Part shown: positions 6,403 through 15,192 of the stretch, in pieces
Layout of the letters: each line of letters opens with the position of its first letter
Numbering within the stretch: the stretch's first letter is position 1
Origin: Limiplasma sp045538465
GTDB lineage: Bacteria > Bacillota > Clostridia > Christensenellales > Aristaeellaceae
DNA length: 58,809 bases
Assembly (NCBI GenBank): GCA_045538465.1
Contig: JAZSRK010000092.1
Coordinates: 1-58,809 of the forward strand
Direction: 5' to 3'
Notes under the pieces: model-generated
Told to the model about the DNA's origin: nothing
The model's input: only the letters and a program-made list of their open reading frames with translations
Databases searched by the model: none
Position numbers and translations under genes: made by a program

Positions 6403-8928
6403 ATGAAACTGGAACTGTTATGTGAATATCGCATCGACCCCGCTGGCATGGATACAGCACTGCCCCTTCTGAGCTGGTATTCGGACGAAGCCGAAGCTGT
6501 TATGGAAGAAGCTCGTGTGACCCTGCGCAAAGGGGATGACTTGATCTGGGACAGCGGCTTTGCCCCCAACACCGGCAGCATCCTGTATGCTGGACAGCCC
6601 CTTTTCAGCGGGCGCACCTACCATTGGCAGGTAACCCTTCGCACCGGCGGGCACGAGGTCATCTCTCAGGAAGCCACCTTTACCATGGGTCTGCTGGATG
6701 CATGGCAAGCCAAATGGGTGGGCGGCATCCGCATTGATGCAAGCTGCTACTTGTACCGCTATGAATGGACGGCTGCCAAGCCCATCCGCTGTGCTGCTGC
6801 TTTTGTGGCCTCCCCTAACTACAACGTGCTGACGGTAAACGGCAAAAAGCCCGATGATACTGTTCTGAACAATACCTTTGCCAACTATGACAAGTCCCTT
6901 TACTATGTTACCTACGACCTGAGCAAGCTGCTTCGGGAAGGCGCCAATGCTTTTGGCGTGATGACCGGCCGCGGCTGGCGCTCCCTGCGCGAAGCGGAGG
7001 ACGGCATTGGCTGGGGCGATAGCTTGTTTGCCATGCAGGTGATGGTGGAATACACCGACGGCAGTGTGGAATGGATCGCATCCGACCCCGATCTGTGGCG
7101 GTACACCACCGACGGGCCTGTTCTCTACAACAGCATTTACAACGGCGAAACCTACGATGCCCGTCTGGAGAAGACCGGCTGGGATCGCCCCGGTTACGAC
7201 GATGCCGCTTGGTCTGATGCAGTGGAAAAGGAGCCTCCGGAAGGCGTGCTGCGCTCCCAGCTGTTAGAGCCCATCCGGGTAGTGGACGAACTGCCGGTAA
7301 AAGAGATGATCCCGATAGCCGATGGCAGCTGGACGCTGGACTTTGGGCGCAACATGGCAGGTTGGGTGCGTTTGCGCATCAGCGGTGAAGCCGGACAGGC
7401 CATCAAGCTGAAGCCCGCCGAACTGCTAAGCAGCGACGGCAGCGTAGACCCCACCAGCCTCAGAGGCGCTCACCCGATCGATACCTATATACTAAAAGGC
7501 GATGGCATTGAGGAATGGGAACCCCGCTTCACCTATCACGGTTTCCGGTATGTGCAGGTGTTCGGTCTTACCCAAAAGCCCGATAAGGATATGTTTACCG
7601 CTTGTTTGGTGCGTACCTCCGTGGAGCGCATCGGCAAATTCCGCTCAAGCCACCCCATCGTGCAAGCCTTCTACGATATGGTCATGCGTACCGAGGAAAG
7701 CAACCTGCACGGCGTGCCCACCGACTGCCCCCAGCGCGATGAGCGTCTGGGCTGGCTGAACGATATGACGGTACGCAACGAAGGCGCTATGTATGGTTTC
7801 CGCATGTATCAGCTGTATGCCAAGTGGCTCCGGGACATTCGGGATACCCAAGGCAAGGTGACCGGTGCCATTACCGACACCGCACCCTTCCTGCGCTATG
7901 GTTTCCGCCCGGCAGACCCCGTCAGCGGCAGTTTCCTGCAATTGCCGTGGAATCTGTACCTGCATTTCGGCGATGACCGCATCATTCGAGAGAATTACGA
8001 AGCCAATGCACGCTGGGTGCGCTATTTGATGCGCAATGCCAAAGACGGTGTGGTGCGCTTCTCCTCCATGGGCGACTGGGCCGCTCCCGTTGCCGGTACC
8101 GACCACGGTTCCACCGGCGGCGGCGCATTGTCGGTCATTACGCCTCAATTGCTGATGAGTACCGGCTTTTTGTACCACGACTGCACCCTGATGGCCAAAA
8201 TGGCTCGTGTGCTGGGCAAAGGCGAGGAACAGCAGGCGTGGCTGGAGAAGGCCGCCAAGGTAAAGCAAGACTTTAACCGTGCCTTCTTCCACCCGGAGGA
8301 GGAATACTACGCTGCCAATTCGCAGGCTTCCAACATTCTGCCCCTGTACTTCGGGCTGGTGGAAGAGGAGCATATTCCCGGCGTGCTTCGCCACCTATGC
8401 GATGATATCCGGCGCAATGGCGGCCACCTGACCACTGGCAACATCTGTACCCGCTATGCGGTGGAAGTGCTCTTCCGCCATGGTGAAGCCGATCTGGCGT
8501 GGCATTTGCTCAGCCAGACAGAATACCCCAGCTGGGGCTTTATGCTGGTAAACGGTGCCACCACCACGTGGGAACGCTGGGAAAAGGTAGATGCCGGCGA
8601 CTTTATGGCCGACATGGCTGCCATGAACCATCCCATGAACGGCGGCGCTGTGGTCAGCCTGTACAAGCATCTGGCCGGTATCGCGCCCGATGAAGAGCAG
8701 CCCGGCTGGCGCAACATCATTTTCCAGCCCGTATTGCCCGCTGATGCTCCGGATGCTTACGCAAGTTTGATGACGATCCATGGCAAGGTAAGCTGCAAAT
8801 GGCAGCGGCAAGAGAATGGCATAACCATGGATGTGATGGTGCCTGCCGGTTGCACCGGTACCGTGTATCTGCCCGGACAGACCGTGCCTGTCTCGGTGGG
8901 TGCAGGACAGCATCACTTCTCAGTGTAA
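6403..8928 (+). CDS. Alpha-L-rhamnosidase, GH78
   Basis: Cleaves terminal alpha-L-rhamnose from flavonoid glycosides, pectic side chains or other rhamnosides. The 841-aa enzyme shows the GH78 layout: N-terminal Ig-like domain (~1-95), carbohydrate-binding Bac_rhamnosid_N domain (~115-275), a beta-domain (~290-390), the alpha/alpha six-hairpin catalytic domain (~395-740) and a C-terminal beta-domain. The GH78 core motif DCPQRDERLGW near residue 445 contains the acidic catalytic residues, with GDWAAP near 555 and TTTWERWEK near 722. No signal peptide, so it works inside the cell on imported oligosaccharides. AGGAGG precedes the ATG; it is second in the operon after lyxose isomerase and ends at the terminator at 8985. 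Confidence 0.93.
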   Translation: MKLELLCEYRIDPAGMDTALPLLSWYSDEAEAVMEEARVTLRKGDDLIWDSGFAPNTGSILYAGQPLFSGRTYHWQVTLRTGGHEVISQEATFTMGLLDAWQAKWVGGIRIDASCYLYRYEWTAAKPIRCAAAFVASPNYNVLTVNGKKPDDTVLNNTFANYDKSLYYVTYDLSKLLREGANAFGVMTGRGWRSLREAEDGIGWGDSLFAMQVMVEYTDGSVEWIASDPDLWRYTTDGPVLYNSIYNGETYDARLEKTGWDRPGYDDAAWSDAVEKEPPEGVLRSQLLEPIRVVDELPVKEMIPIADGSWTLDFGRNMAGWVRLRISGEAGQAIKLKPAELLSSDGSVDPTSLRGAHPIDTYILKGDGIEEWEPRFTYHGFRYVQVFGLTQKPDKDMFTACLVRTSVERIGKFRSSHPIVQAFYDMVMRTEESNLHGVPTDCPQRDERLGWLNDMTVRNEGAMYGFRMYQLYAKWLRDIRDTQGKVTGAITDTAPFLRYGFRPADPVSGSFLQLPWNLYLHFGDDRIIRENYEANARWVRYLMRNAKDGVVRFSSMGDWAAPVAGTDHGSTGGGALSVITPQLLMSTGFLYHDCTLMAKMARVLGKGEEQQAWLEKAAKVKQDFNRAFFHPEEEYYAANSQASNILPLYFGLVEEEHIPGVLRHLCDDIRRNGGHLTTGNICTRYAVEVLFRHGEADLAWHLLSQTEYPSWGFMLVNGATTTWERWEKVDAGDFMADMAAMNHPMNGGAVVSLYKHLAGIAPDEEQPGWRNIIFQPVLPADAPDAYASLMTIHGKVSCKWQRQENGITMDVMVPAGCTGTVYLPGQTVPVSVGAGQHHFSV

Positions 8929-8984
8929 TGCCCGTGCGCTGCGCAGCGGGTGCAATTTTCGCCCCCGCTTCGCAGATATAGAAA

Positions 8985-9028
8985 AGCAGCAGAGTGATCA
9001 CGCTATCGATCGTCATCGCTCTGCTGCT
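8985..9028. terminator. Convergent terminator after the rhamnosidase
   Basis: AGCAGCAGAG pairs with CTCTGCTGCT, extended inward by about four more pairs, and is flanked by GAAAA on the left and T-rich sequence on the right. It lies between convergent genes (GH78 and the acetyltransferase) and can serve both. Confidence 0.75.
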
Positions 9029-9050
9029 TCTATTTTCTCATCGCAAGCCA

Positions 9051-9491
9051 TTACAGTTTCTTGGCAAAACAGATGATCCTGCCCATTTCCTCAAAGCCCG
9101 TCCGCAAATGAAAAGCCAAGCTGCTAGTGTTCTCCAGCTCGCAATCGCTGGCAAATTCGGTGCAGCCCATGCTGCGTGCCCAATCTTCGCAGGCGATGAG
9201 CAGCATTTTGGCATAGCCCTTGCCCCGGCAGGCATCGTCCACATAGATGCCCTCCAAATAACCCACAGGGCTGGTTTCTGTGCCCTCCACATAGTCGTGA
9301 CGCAGCTGACACTGAGCAAAGCCCACTGGCTTTTCCTCTGCAAAGAGCAGATAGATGGCGGCTTCTTCGCTTGCCATCAGGGCAGCCATTTCTTCGGTAC
9401 GCTCTTCCATGGTGGCGCTTGTCCACATACGACCGGCCAGCTCAGCTGCTGCCCGTGCGTCTTTGGGGGTCGCTTTGATGATTCGGATCAT
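9051..9491 (-). CDS. GNAT acetyltransferase of the aminoglycoside AAC(6')-I type
   Basis: A 146-aa acetyl-CoA-dependent N-acetyltransferase. The C-terminal two thirds carry a signature close to chromosomal AAC(6')-I enzymes: RHDYVEGTETSPVGYLEGIY, the acetyl-CoA pyrophosphate loop RGKGYAK, CTEFASDCELENTSS, and a final GFEEMGRIICFAKKL. The family acetylates the 6'-amino group of aminoglycosides, although chromosomal members often have another natural substrate. GGAGG lies 8 nt before the ATG. It is a single gene facing the rhamnosidase operon, with no mobile-element marks beside it, so it looks intrinsic rather than recently acquired. Whether it confers resistance is not shown by sequence. Confidence 0.8.
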   Translation of the reverse strand: MIRIIKATPKDARAAAELAGRMWTSATMEERTEEMAALMASEEAAIYLLFAEEKPVGFAQCQLRHDYVEGTETSPVGYLEGIYVDDACRGKGYAKMLLIACEDWARSMGCTEFASDCELENTSSLAFHLRTGFEEMGRIICFAKKL

Positions 9492-9541
9492 GTTGGTTTC
9501 CTCCCAGTGTGTTACAAAATCGTGTATACAAACAGATACAA

Positions 9542-9576
9542 CGGGCAGCGTGACGTATGAACGCCCACGCTGCCCG
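9542..9576. terminator. Hairpin after the phosphomutase gene
   Basis: CGGGCAGCGTG and CACGCTGCCCG form a perfect 11-bp stem just downstream of the minus-strand phosphomutase stop (9583). The following T-run on the minus strand is weak (TTGTATCTGTTT), so termination may be partial. In that case the acetyltransferase gene could receive read-through. Confidence 0.6.
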
Positions 9577-9582
9577 AAACAT

Positions 9583-11259
9583 TTATCCTTGGATCAACCC
9601 GGTCATCTGCGCTGTCATCTGCGCAAGCAGCGCATCAGCAGCCTCCCGGTCATCTGCCTTAGCGGACAGATACACCTTTACCTTGGGCTCGGTGCCGGAG
9701 GGGCGCACAATAGCTTTGCAGCCATCATCGGTGGCGTAGCTGAGCACATTGCTCACCGGCAGCCCTTCGATACCGCCCAGATAGTCTTTCACCACAGTGA
9801 CAGGCTTACCAGCCAGCTGAGCGGGCGGGTTTTGCCGCATGTTCACCATCACCCGCTCCATCTCCTGCATGGGCAAAGCACCTTCGATATCGAAGTTGAG
9901 CAAAGCCGTGCCCATATAACCGTAGGTCTCATACAGTCTGCACAGGCTATCCCATACGGTAAGCCCTTCCTGTTTGCAGGCCTGCGCCATTTCGCAAACC
10001 AGCATGCACGCCATCACGCCATCCTTATCCCGCACGTGAGTGCCCGCCAGATAGCCGCAACTTTCCTCAAAGCCGAACACATAGCGATCCTCGCCCTTTT
10101 TCTTTTCCAGACCGCCGATCACCTCACCGATGTACTTAAACCCGGTGAGCACCTCTTTTACTTCTACGCCATATGCCTTGGCAATGGAGAAAGCCAGATC
10201 GGAGGTGACGATGGTCTTGACCAGCACGGGTCTCTTGGGCATGGTAGCGTTTTGCTTGCGGGTACGTAGCACATACTCGCTGAGCAGCAAGCCCACCTCG
10301 TTGCCACTGAGGCGATGGTATTCGCCCTGAGCATCCCGTACCGCTACGCCTACACGGTCGCAGTCCGGGTCGGTGGCCAGCAACAGATCGGACTGCGTCT
10401 CCTTGGCCAGCGCAATGCCCATGGCAAGGGTCTCATCCAGCTCCGGGTTTGGCTTGGGACAGGTGGGGAAAGAGCCATCCGGTTCCAGCTGCGCTTCTAC
10501 CTCGGTCACATGCACGCCCTGCATGTGGGAGAGCACCTCTCGCACCGGCAAAAGACCTGTACCGTAAAGGGGCGTGTACACCACATCCACCGCCGTACTG
10601 ATGGTAGGATCGGGGCGGCAGAACAAGCAAGCCTGTGCAAAGTTGCGGCGCACATCATCGCCCACGGGCAGCCAGAGCCCTTCGCCAATGGCTTTGGTCT
10701 TGGGCAGATAGGCAGCCTCGGTATAGCTGACTTTATCAATTTCAGCAGTGATCTGATCGGCAGCAGCGTCGGTGATCTGGCAGCCATCTGCGCCATATAC
10801 CTTATAACCGTTGTAAATAGCGGGGTTGTGGCTGGCCGTGATCATTATGCCTGCGCTGCAGTGCAGCACCCGCACCGCATAAGACAGCATGGGCGTGGGC
10901 GCCAGCGTTTCAAATACATGCACCTTGATGCTCTGCGCACACAACACCTCAGCCGCTGCCTGCGTAAATTCCTCACTGCCATGGCGGCTGTCATGCGCAA
11001 TAGCTACGGAGGGATTCTTAAAATGCTGCTTCAAATAATGAGCCAGACCAAGGGTAGCACGCGCCACGGTATAACGGTTCATCCGGGCGGTACCTGTACC
11101 CAGAATGCCGCGCAGACCGCCGGTGCCGAAATGCAGTTCGGTGCCGAAGCCGGCAAGCAGTTTTTGCTCGTCGGCCAAGATCTCACGGGCTTCCTGCTGG
11201 GTGGTGGTATCAAAAGCTTGGTCCTGTGCCCAAAGGGCAGCCATTGTACGCGCATCCAT
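9583..11259 (-). CDS. Alpha-D-phosphohexomutase (phosphoglucomutase/phosphomannomutase)
   Basis: Interconverts hexose 1- and 6-phosphates, linking released galactose, glucose or mannose to glycolysis and to cell-wall sugar nucleotides. The 558-aa length and sequence fit the PgcA-type bacterial group. The phosphoserine loop ITASHNP is near residue 141, the Mg-binding DPDCDRVGV near 296 and the sugar-binding GFEESCGY near 400. The start at 11259 is chosen because GGAGG lies 8 nt upstream and the predicted transcription start lies near 11324. A longer in-frame start at 11319 would leave almost no leader. Transcribed alone from the promoter at 11331-11359, divergent from the alpha-galactosidase operon. 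Confidence 0.92.
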   Translation of the reverse strand: MDARTMAALWAQDQAFDTTTQQEAREILADEQKLLAGFGTELHFGTGGLRGILGTGTARMNRYTVARATLGLAHYLKQHFKNPSVAIAHDSRHGSEEFTQAAAEVLCAQSIKVHVFETLAPTPMLSYAVRVLHCSAGIMITASHNPAIYNGYKVYGADGCQITDAAADQITAEIDKVSYTEAAYLPKTKAIGEGLWLPVGDDVRRNFAQACLFCRPDPTISTAVDVVYTPLYGTGLLPVREVLSHMQGVHVTEVEAQLEPDGSFPTCPKPNPELDETLAMGIALAKETQSDLLLATDPDCDRVGVAVRDAQGEYHRLSGNEVGLLLSEYVLRTRKQNATMPKRPVLVKTIVTSDLAFSIAKAYGVEVKEVLTGFKYIGEVIGGLEKKKGEDRYVFGFEESCGYLAGTHVRDKDGVMACMLVCEMAQACKQEGLTVWDSLCRLYETYGYMGTALLNFDIEGALPMQEMERVMVNMRQNPPAQLAGKPVTVVKDYLGGIEGLPVSNVLSYATDDGCKAIVRPSGTEPKVKVYLSAKADDREAADALLAQMTAQMTGLIQG

Positions 11260-11330
11260 CGCTGTGTCCTCCATCATGCTTGCGGGCGCCTGTTTACATA
11301 GCGCCCGGTACGAATTCATAGTGTCGATTC

Positions 11331-11359
11331 ATCATACCCCGAAAGCCGTATTTTGTAAA
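11331..11359 (-). promoter_or_regulatory. Promoter of the phosphomutase gene
   Basis: On the minus strand TTTACA (11354-11359) and TATGAT (11331-11336) have a 17-nt spacer. Its position supports the shorter start codon at 11259. Confidence 0.8.
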
Positions 11360-11402
11360 GGGAAAACCAATAAATAAAAGTTGATAAAGTTACAGTAAAC
11401 CA

Positions 11403-11431
11403 TTGACACAAACCAAAGAAACCGATAAGAT
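11403..11431 (+). promoter_or_regulatory. Promoter of the alpha-galactosidase operon
   Basis: TTGACA (11403-11408) and TAAGAT (11426-11431) have a 17-nt spacer. The leader to the ATG at 11499 is about 60 nt. Confidence 0.82.
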
Positions 11432-11498
11432 ATTGCTACCCTTTCTTACAATCGATCCGTTAAGAAAGCTATCGTTTTCACAAAAGGAGGACTTCTCC

Positions 11499-13670
11499 AT
11501 GTCCCAGTTGTTTATCGGCGAAAACCTTATTCATTTGCGCAACGAACGTGTCAGTTACTTGATGCACATCCTGCCGGGCGGCATTCCCATGCAGCTGTAT
11601 TGGGGCAAGCGGCTGGAGACCCTTGAGCCAGCTTCGCTTCTTAGGCACTACAACCTGCCTGCTGACGGCAGCTTTACCGTGCAGGGCTGTACGCTGGATC
11701 GTGTGCCCAGCGAGTACCCTTCCTTTGGTCTTGGCGACTTGCGCCCCGGCGCAATTACTGTACGCCGTGAAGACGGCACCGCCAGCTGCGACCTTCGCTT
11801 CGTCGCCGCTGAGATCGATACCGAAAAGCAACCCCTGCGCGGCTTGCCCTCCGCCTATGGCAAGGGTGAACAGACCCTGCGCCTCATCCTTCGTGATGAT
11901 CTGCTGGGCCTGAAGGCTGTGCTGCGCTATACCCTCTTTGACGATTGTGATGTATTAGCCCGTAGTGTGGAGCTGATCAACGAAGGCACGGAAACGCTTG
12001 AATTGGAACGTGCCATGAGCCTTTGCATGACTTTGCCTACCCGCCAATACGACATTCTCACCCTGTCCGGTGCATGGAGCCGCGAGCGTGAAATGCACCG
12101 CCGCCCCATGATGATGGGCGAATGCTCCGTTGGCTCCATCAAGGGTGCCAGCAGCTTGCAGACTTCCCCCTTCCTTGCCATGCTCACCCCGGAGACCACC
12201 GAACAGCAGGGCGAAGTATATGCCTTTGCCCTCGTCTACAGCGGCAATTTCTACGCCGGTGCTTCGGTAGACCAGCATCGCAGCCCCCGCATCATGCTAG
12301 GTATTCATCCCGATGGCTTTGGCTGGACACTGGAGGCTGGCGAGTCCTTCCAGACCCCCGAAGCAGTGGCCGTCTACTCCGATGCCGGTCTTGGCGGCAT
12401 GAGTGCCCAGTTCCATACCCTGTGTGCCCAGCACATTGTCCGCGGCAAGTTCGCCCATCAGCCCCGCCCCATTTTGCTCAACAACTGGGAGGCCACCTAT
12501 TTCAACTTCAACCACGAAAAGCTGGTAAAGCTGGCTCAGACCGCTGCCCGTGTGGGCGTGGAATTGTTCGTGCTGGATGACGGCTGGTTCGGTCACCGCG
12601 ACAGCGATGATTCCTCCCTTGGCGACTGGTTTGTGGATAAAAACAAGCTGCCCGGCGGCCTGACTCCCTTGGCTGAGGATATCCACAAGCTGGGTCTCAA
12701 GTTTGGTCTGTGGTTTGAGCCGGAGATGGTCTCGCCCGACAGCGAACTGTACCGTGCGCATCCCGATTGGGCCATCCACATCGATGGCCGCACCCCCATC
12801 GAGGCCCGCAATCAGCTCACCCTCGACCTGAGCCGTCAGGATGTGTGCGAATATATTTACGAAACCGTATCAAACGTACTGGCCTCCAATCCCATCGACT
12901 ATGTGAAGTGGGATATGAACCGCAACTTCTCCAACGTTGGCTCTGCCAAGCTGAGCGCCAAACGTCAGCGGGAGCTGCCTCACCGCTACATGCTGGGTCT
13001 GTACAGCATTCTGGAAAAGCTGATCCACCGCTTCCCCGATGTGCTGTTTGAAAGCTGCTCCAGCGGCGGCGGGCGTTTCGATCTGGGCATGCTCCACTAC
13101 ATGCCCCAGACCTGGTGCTCCGACAACACCGATGCTTACAGCCGCTGCCGCATCCAGTACAGCACCTCGCTGGTATTCCCGCCCTTTGCCATGGGCAGCC
13201 ATGTAAGTGCTGTGCCCAACCACCAGACCGGTCGTATCACCCCCCTTTCCACCCGCGGCAACATTGCCCGCAGCGGCTGCTTTGGCTACGAGCTGGATCT
13301 GAACAGCCTGACCGAAGAGGAACTGACCGAGATCTCTCAGCAGATCACGCAGGTAAAGTCCATCCGCAATACGCTTCTCTACGGGCACTTCTATCGGCTG
13401 CTTTCCCCCTACGAGGGCACCGATACCGCATGGATCACCGTTGCTGAAGACGGCAGCGAAGCCGTTTTCACCTTTGAGCGTGCACTGGGCACCAGCTATA
13501 CCAACCCGCCCATCATTCGCCTGAGAGGGCTTGACCCCGCTGCCCGTTACCGCATCGAGGAGACCGGCGAGATCTATGGCGGCGACGAGCTGATGTACAG
13601 CGGCATCGCCCTGCCCGGCGAGCCCCGCGGCGACCATGCCAGTGTCGGGTTTATTCTGCGCCGAATTTGA
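11499..13670 (+). CDS. Alpha-galactosidase, GH36
   Basis: Releases terminal alpha-galactose from raffinose-family sugars, melibiose or galactomannan fragments. The 723-aa protein has the GH36 layout: N-terminal beta-supersandwich (~1-310), TIM barrel (~320-620) and C-terminal beta-sheet domain. The catalytic nucleophile is Asp472 in YVKWDMNR and the acid/base is Asp542 in SDNTDA. The family signature ESCSSGGGRFD lies between them, and DDGWFG marks an early barrel strand. AAAGGAGG 9 nt before the ATG at 11499 fixes the start. No signal peptide, so cytoplasmic. First gene of an operon with an SGNH acetylesterase and a THUMP methyltransferase. Confidence 0.95.
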   Translation: MSQLFIGENLIHLRNERVSYLMHILPGGIPMQLYWGKRLETLEPASLLRHYNLPADGSFTVQGCTLDRVPSEYPSFGLGDLRPGAITVRREDGTASCDLRFVAAEIDTEKQPLRGLPSAYGKGEQTLRLILRDDLLGLKAVLRYTLFDDCDVLARSVELINEGTETLELERAMSLCMTLPTRQYDILTLSGAWSREREMHRRPMMMGECSVGSIKGASSLQTSPFLAMLTPETTEQQGEVYAFALVYSGNFYAGASVDQHRSPRIMLGIHPDGFGWTLEAGESFQTPEAVAVYSDAGLGGMSAQFHTLCAQHIVRGKFAHQPRPILLNNWEATYFNFNHEKLVKLAQTAARVGVELFVLDDGWFGHRDSDDSSLGDWFVDKNKLPGGLTPLAEDIHKLGLKFGLWFEPEMVSPDSELYRAHPDWAIHIDGRTPIEARNQLTLDLSRQDVCEYIYETVSNVLASNPIDYVKWDMNRNFSNVGSAKLSAKRQRELPHRYMLGLYSILEKLIHRFPDVLFESCSSGGGRFDLGMLHYMPQTWCSDNTDAYSRCRIQYSTSLVFPPFAMGSHVSAVPNHQTGRITPLSTRGNIARSGCFGYELDLNSLTEEELTEISQQITQVKSIRNTLLYGHFYRLLSPYEGTDTAWITVAEDGSEAVFTFERALGTSYTNPPIIRLRGLDPAARYRIEETGEIYGGDELMYSGIALPGEPRGDHASVGFILRRI

Positions 13671-13703
13671 TCGTTCGATCGCCTATTGAAAGGATGCACC
13701 ACC

Positions 13704-15191
13704 ATGTTCATTCCTGCCCCCATATTTTCTGACCATATGATCTTAAGCCGCCGCAAGGAGATCCGTGTATTCGGCACAGCCGATGAAGGGCGTACCATTA
13801 CCGGCAGCTTTGCAGGCACGACCACAGCCGCCCCGGTGGAAAACGGAAGGTTTCTCATCACCTTTCCACCTATGGAGGCAGGTGTTGATCTCACCCTGAC
13901 CCTTAGCGACGGCGAGACCGCCTATACCTTTCAAGATGTTGCCATCGGCGATGTGTTTCTGGCAGGCGGGCAGAGCAACATGGAGCTGGAACTGCAAAAC
14001 GCAGACGAGGGACTGTCGCACATCAAGACCCATGATGATCCTTACCTCCGCTCTTTCTATGTGCCCAAGGTGCCCTTTTTAACGGATGACTTTCTCCAGA
14101 ATGAGCGTCAGCATTCTTGCTGGGAAGTCTGCACCCCCGGCGGCCTTAAGAACATCAGCGCCGTAGCCTATTTCTTTGCCTTAAAGGTGCGCAAGGAGCA
14201 AAACGTACCGGTAGGCATTATCGGCTGCAACTGGGGCGGTACCTCTGCCTCTTGTTGGATCGAGCAAAGCGTACTTGAGCAAAACGCTGCCGGACAGATC
14301 TATTTGGATCTGTACAGCGAAAAAGTAGGCGATAAGACCGAGGAACAATACGATAAGGAACTGGCAGAATACGACCAGATCAATGCAGCATGGTGCAAGC
14401 GGGTGGATGCAGCAAAGGCTGCCGATCCTGAGATGCCTTGGGGCGAGATCATCAAGATCGCCGGGGATTGCCCTTGGCCCCCGCCCATGGGTACAAAATC
14501 CCCCTTCCGGCCTGCCGGTTTGGTGGAAAGCATGCTCAAGCGGGTGGCTCCCTACAGCTTGACCAGCCTATTGTTCTACCAAGGCGAGGAAGACGCTGCA
14601 CGCCCCCAGTGGTACGAAATGCTGCTGAGCACCATGGTCATCCATTGGCGCAGATTGTTTAACGATGACGAGCTGCCCTTCCTGAACGTGCAATTACCCG
14701 CCTTCAAGAACGTTGGCGAAGACGACTATACCGAATGGGGCGACCTGCGCCACCAGCAGTGGAAGGTATACCGCAACCTGCGCAATACAGGTCTTGCTGT
14801 TATAATCGACTGCGGCGAGCTTGGCAACATCCACCCCACCGATAAGCGCACCCCCGGCGAGCGCCTGTACCAAGCCGCACTGCCGGTGGTATACGGTCAA
14901 CCGGGCAAAACTTCGGTATACGCAACTGGCAAATACCCAATGGGGCAGACCATGGTGGTCACGTTGTCCGGCAAGGTACTGCAAAAAGGCGAAGCCACTG
15001 CTTTCTTTGAACTATCTGGTGTGGATGGCGTGTACCACAAGGCTGCTGCTACGGTACTTGGCGACCGGCTGGAGCTGGTTTCAAAGGACGTTCCTCATCC
15101 CGCAAAAGCCCGCTATGCCCACCGCAACTATGTAACGGTCAATCTATTCGGCGAAAACGGCTTGCCGCTTGCGCCCTTTGTATTGGAGTAA
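13704..15191 (+). CDS. Sialate O-acetylesterase-like SGNH esterase
   Basis: A 495-aa SGNH-fold carbohydrate esterase that removes O-acetyl groups from sugars. The family is named for sialic acid but also covers plant-polysaccharide acetylesterases. The nucleophile is Ser91 in GGQSNMELE, and a late histidine (His377, GNIHPTDK) fits the catalytic His of the block V motif. An N-terminal beta-domain (~1-80) precedes the SGNH core, as usual. GAAAGG precedes the ATG at 13704. The gene starts 33 nt after the GH36 stop, so the two enzymes are probably co-made to unmask and cut acetylated galactosides. No signal peptide is seen. Confidence 0.85.
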   Translation: MFIPAPIFSDHMILSRRKEIRVFGTADEGRTITGSFAGTTTAAPVENGRFLITFPPMEAGVDLTLTLSDGETAYTFQDVAIGDVFLAGGQSNMELELQNADEGLSHIKTHDDPYLRSFYVPKVPFLTDDFLQNERQHSCWEVCTPGGLKNISAVAYFFALKVRKEQNVPVGIIGCNWGGTSASCWIEQSVLEQNAAGQIYLDLYSEKVGDKTEEQYDKELAEYDQINAAWCKRVDAAKAADPEMPWGEIIKIAGDCPWPPPMGTKSPFRPAGLVESMLKRVAPYSLTSLLFYQGEEDAARPQWYEMLLSTMVIHWRRLFNDDELPFLNVQLPAFKNVGEDDYTEWGDLRHQQWKVYRNLRNTGLAVIIDCGELGNIHPTDKRTPGERLYQAALPVVYGQPGKTSVYATGKYPMGQTMVVTLSGKVLQKGEATAFFELSGVDGVYHKAAATVLGDRLELVSKDVPHPAKARYAHRNYVTVNLFGENGLPLAPFVLE

Positions 15192-15192
15192 G

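Noticed and set aside
9051..9491. AAC(6')-like gene as recently acquired resistance cassette
   Set aside because: No attC, insertion sequence or composition break is visible around it; it sits between ordinary metabolic genes.
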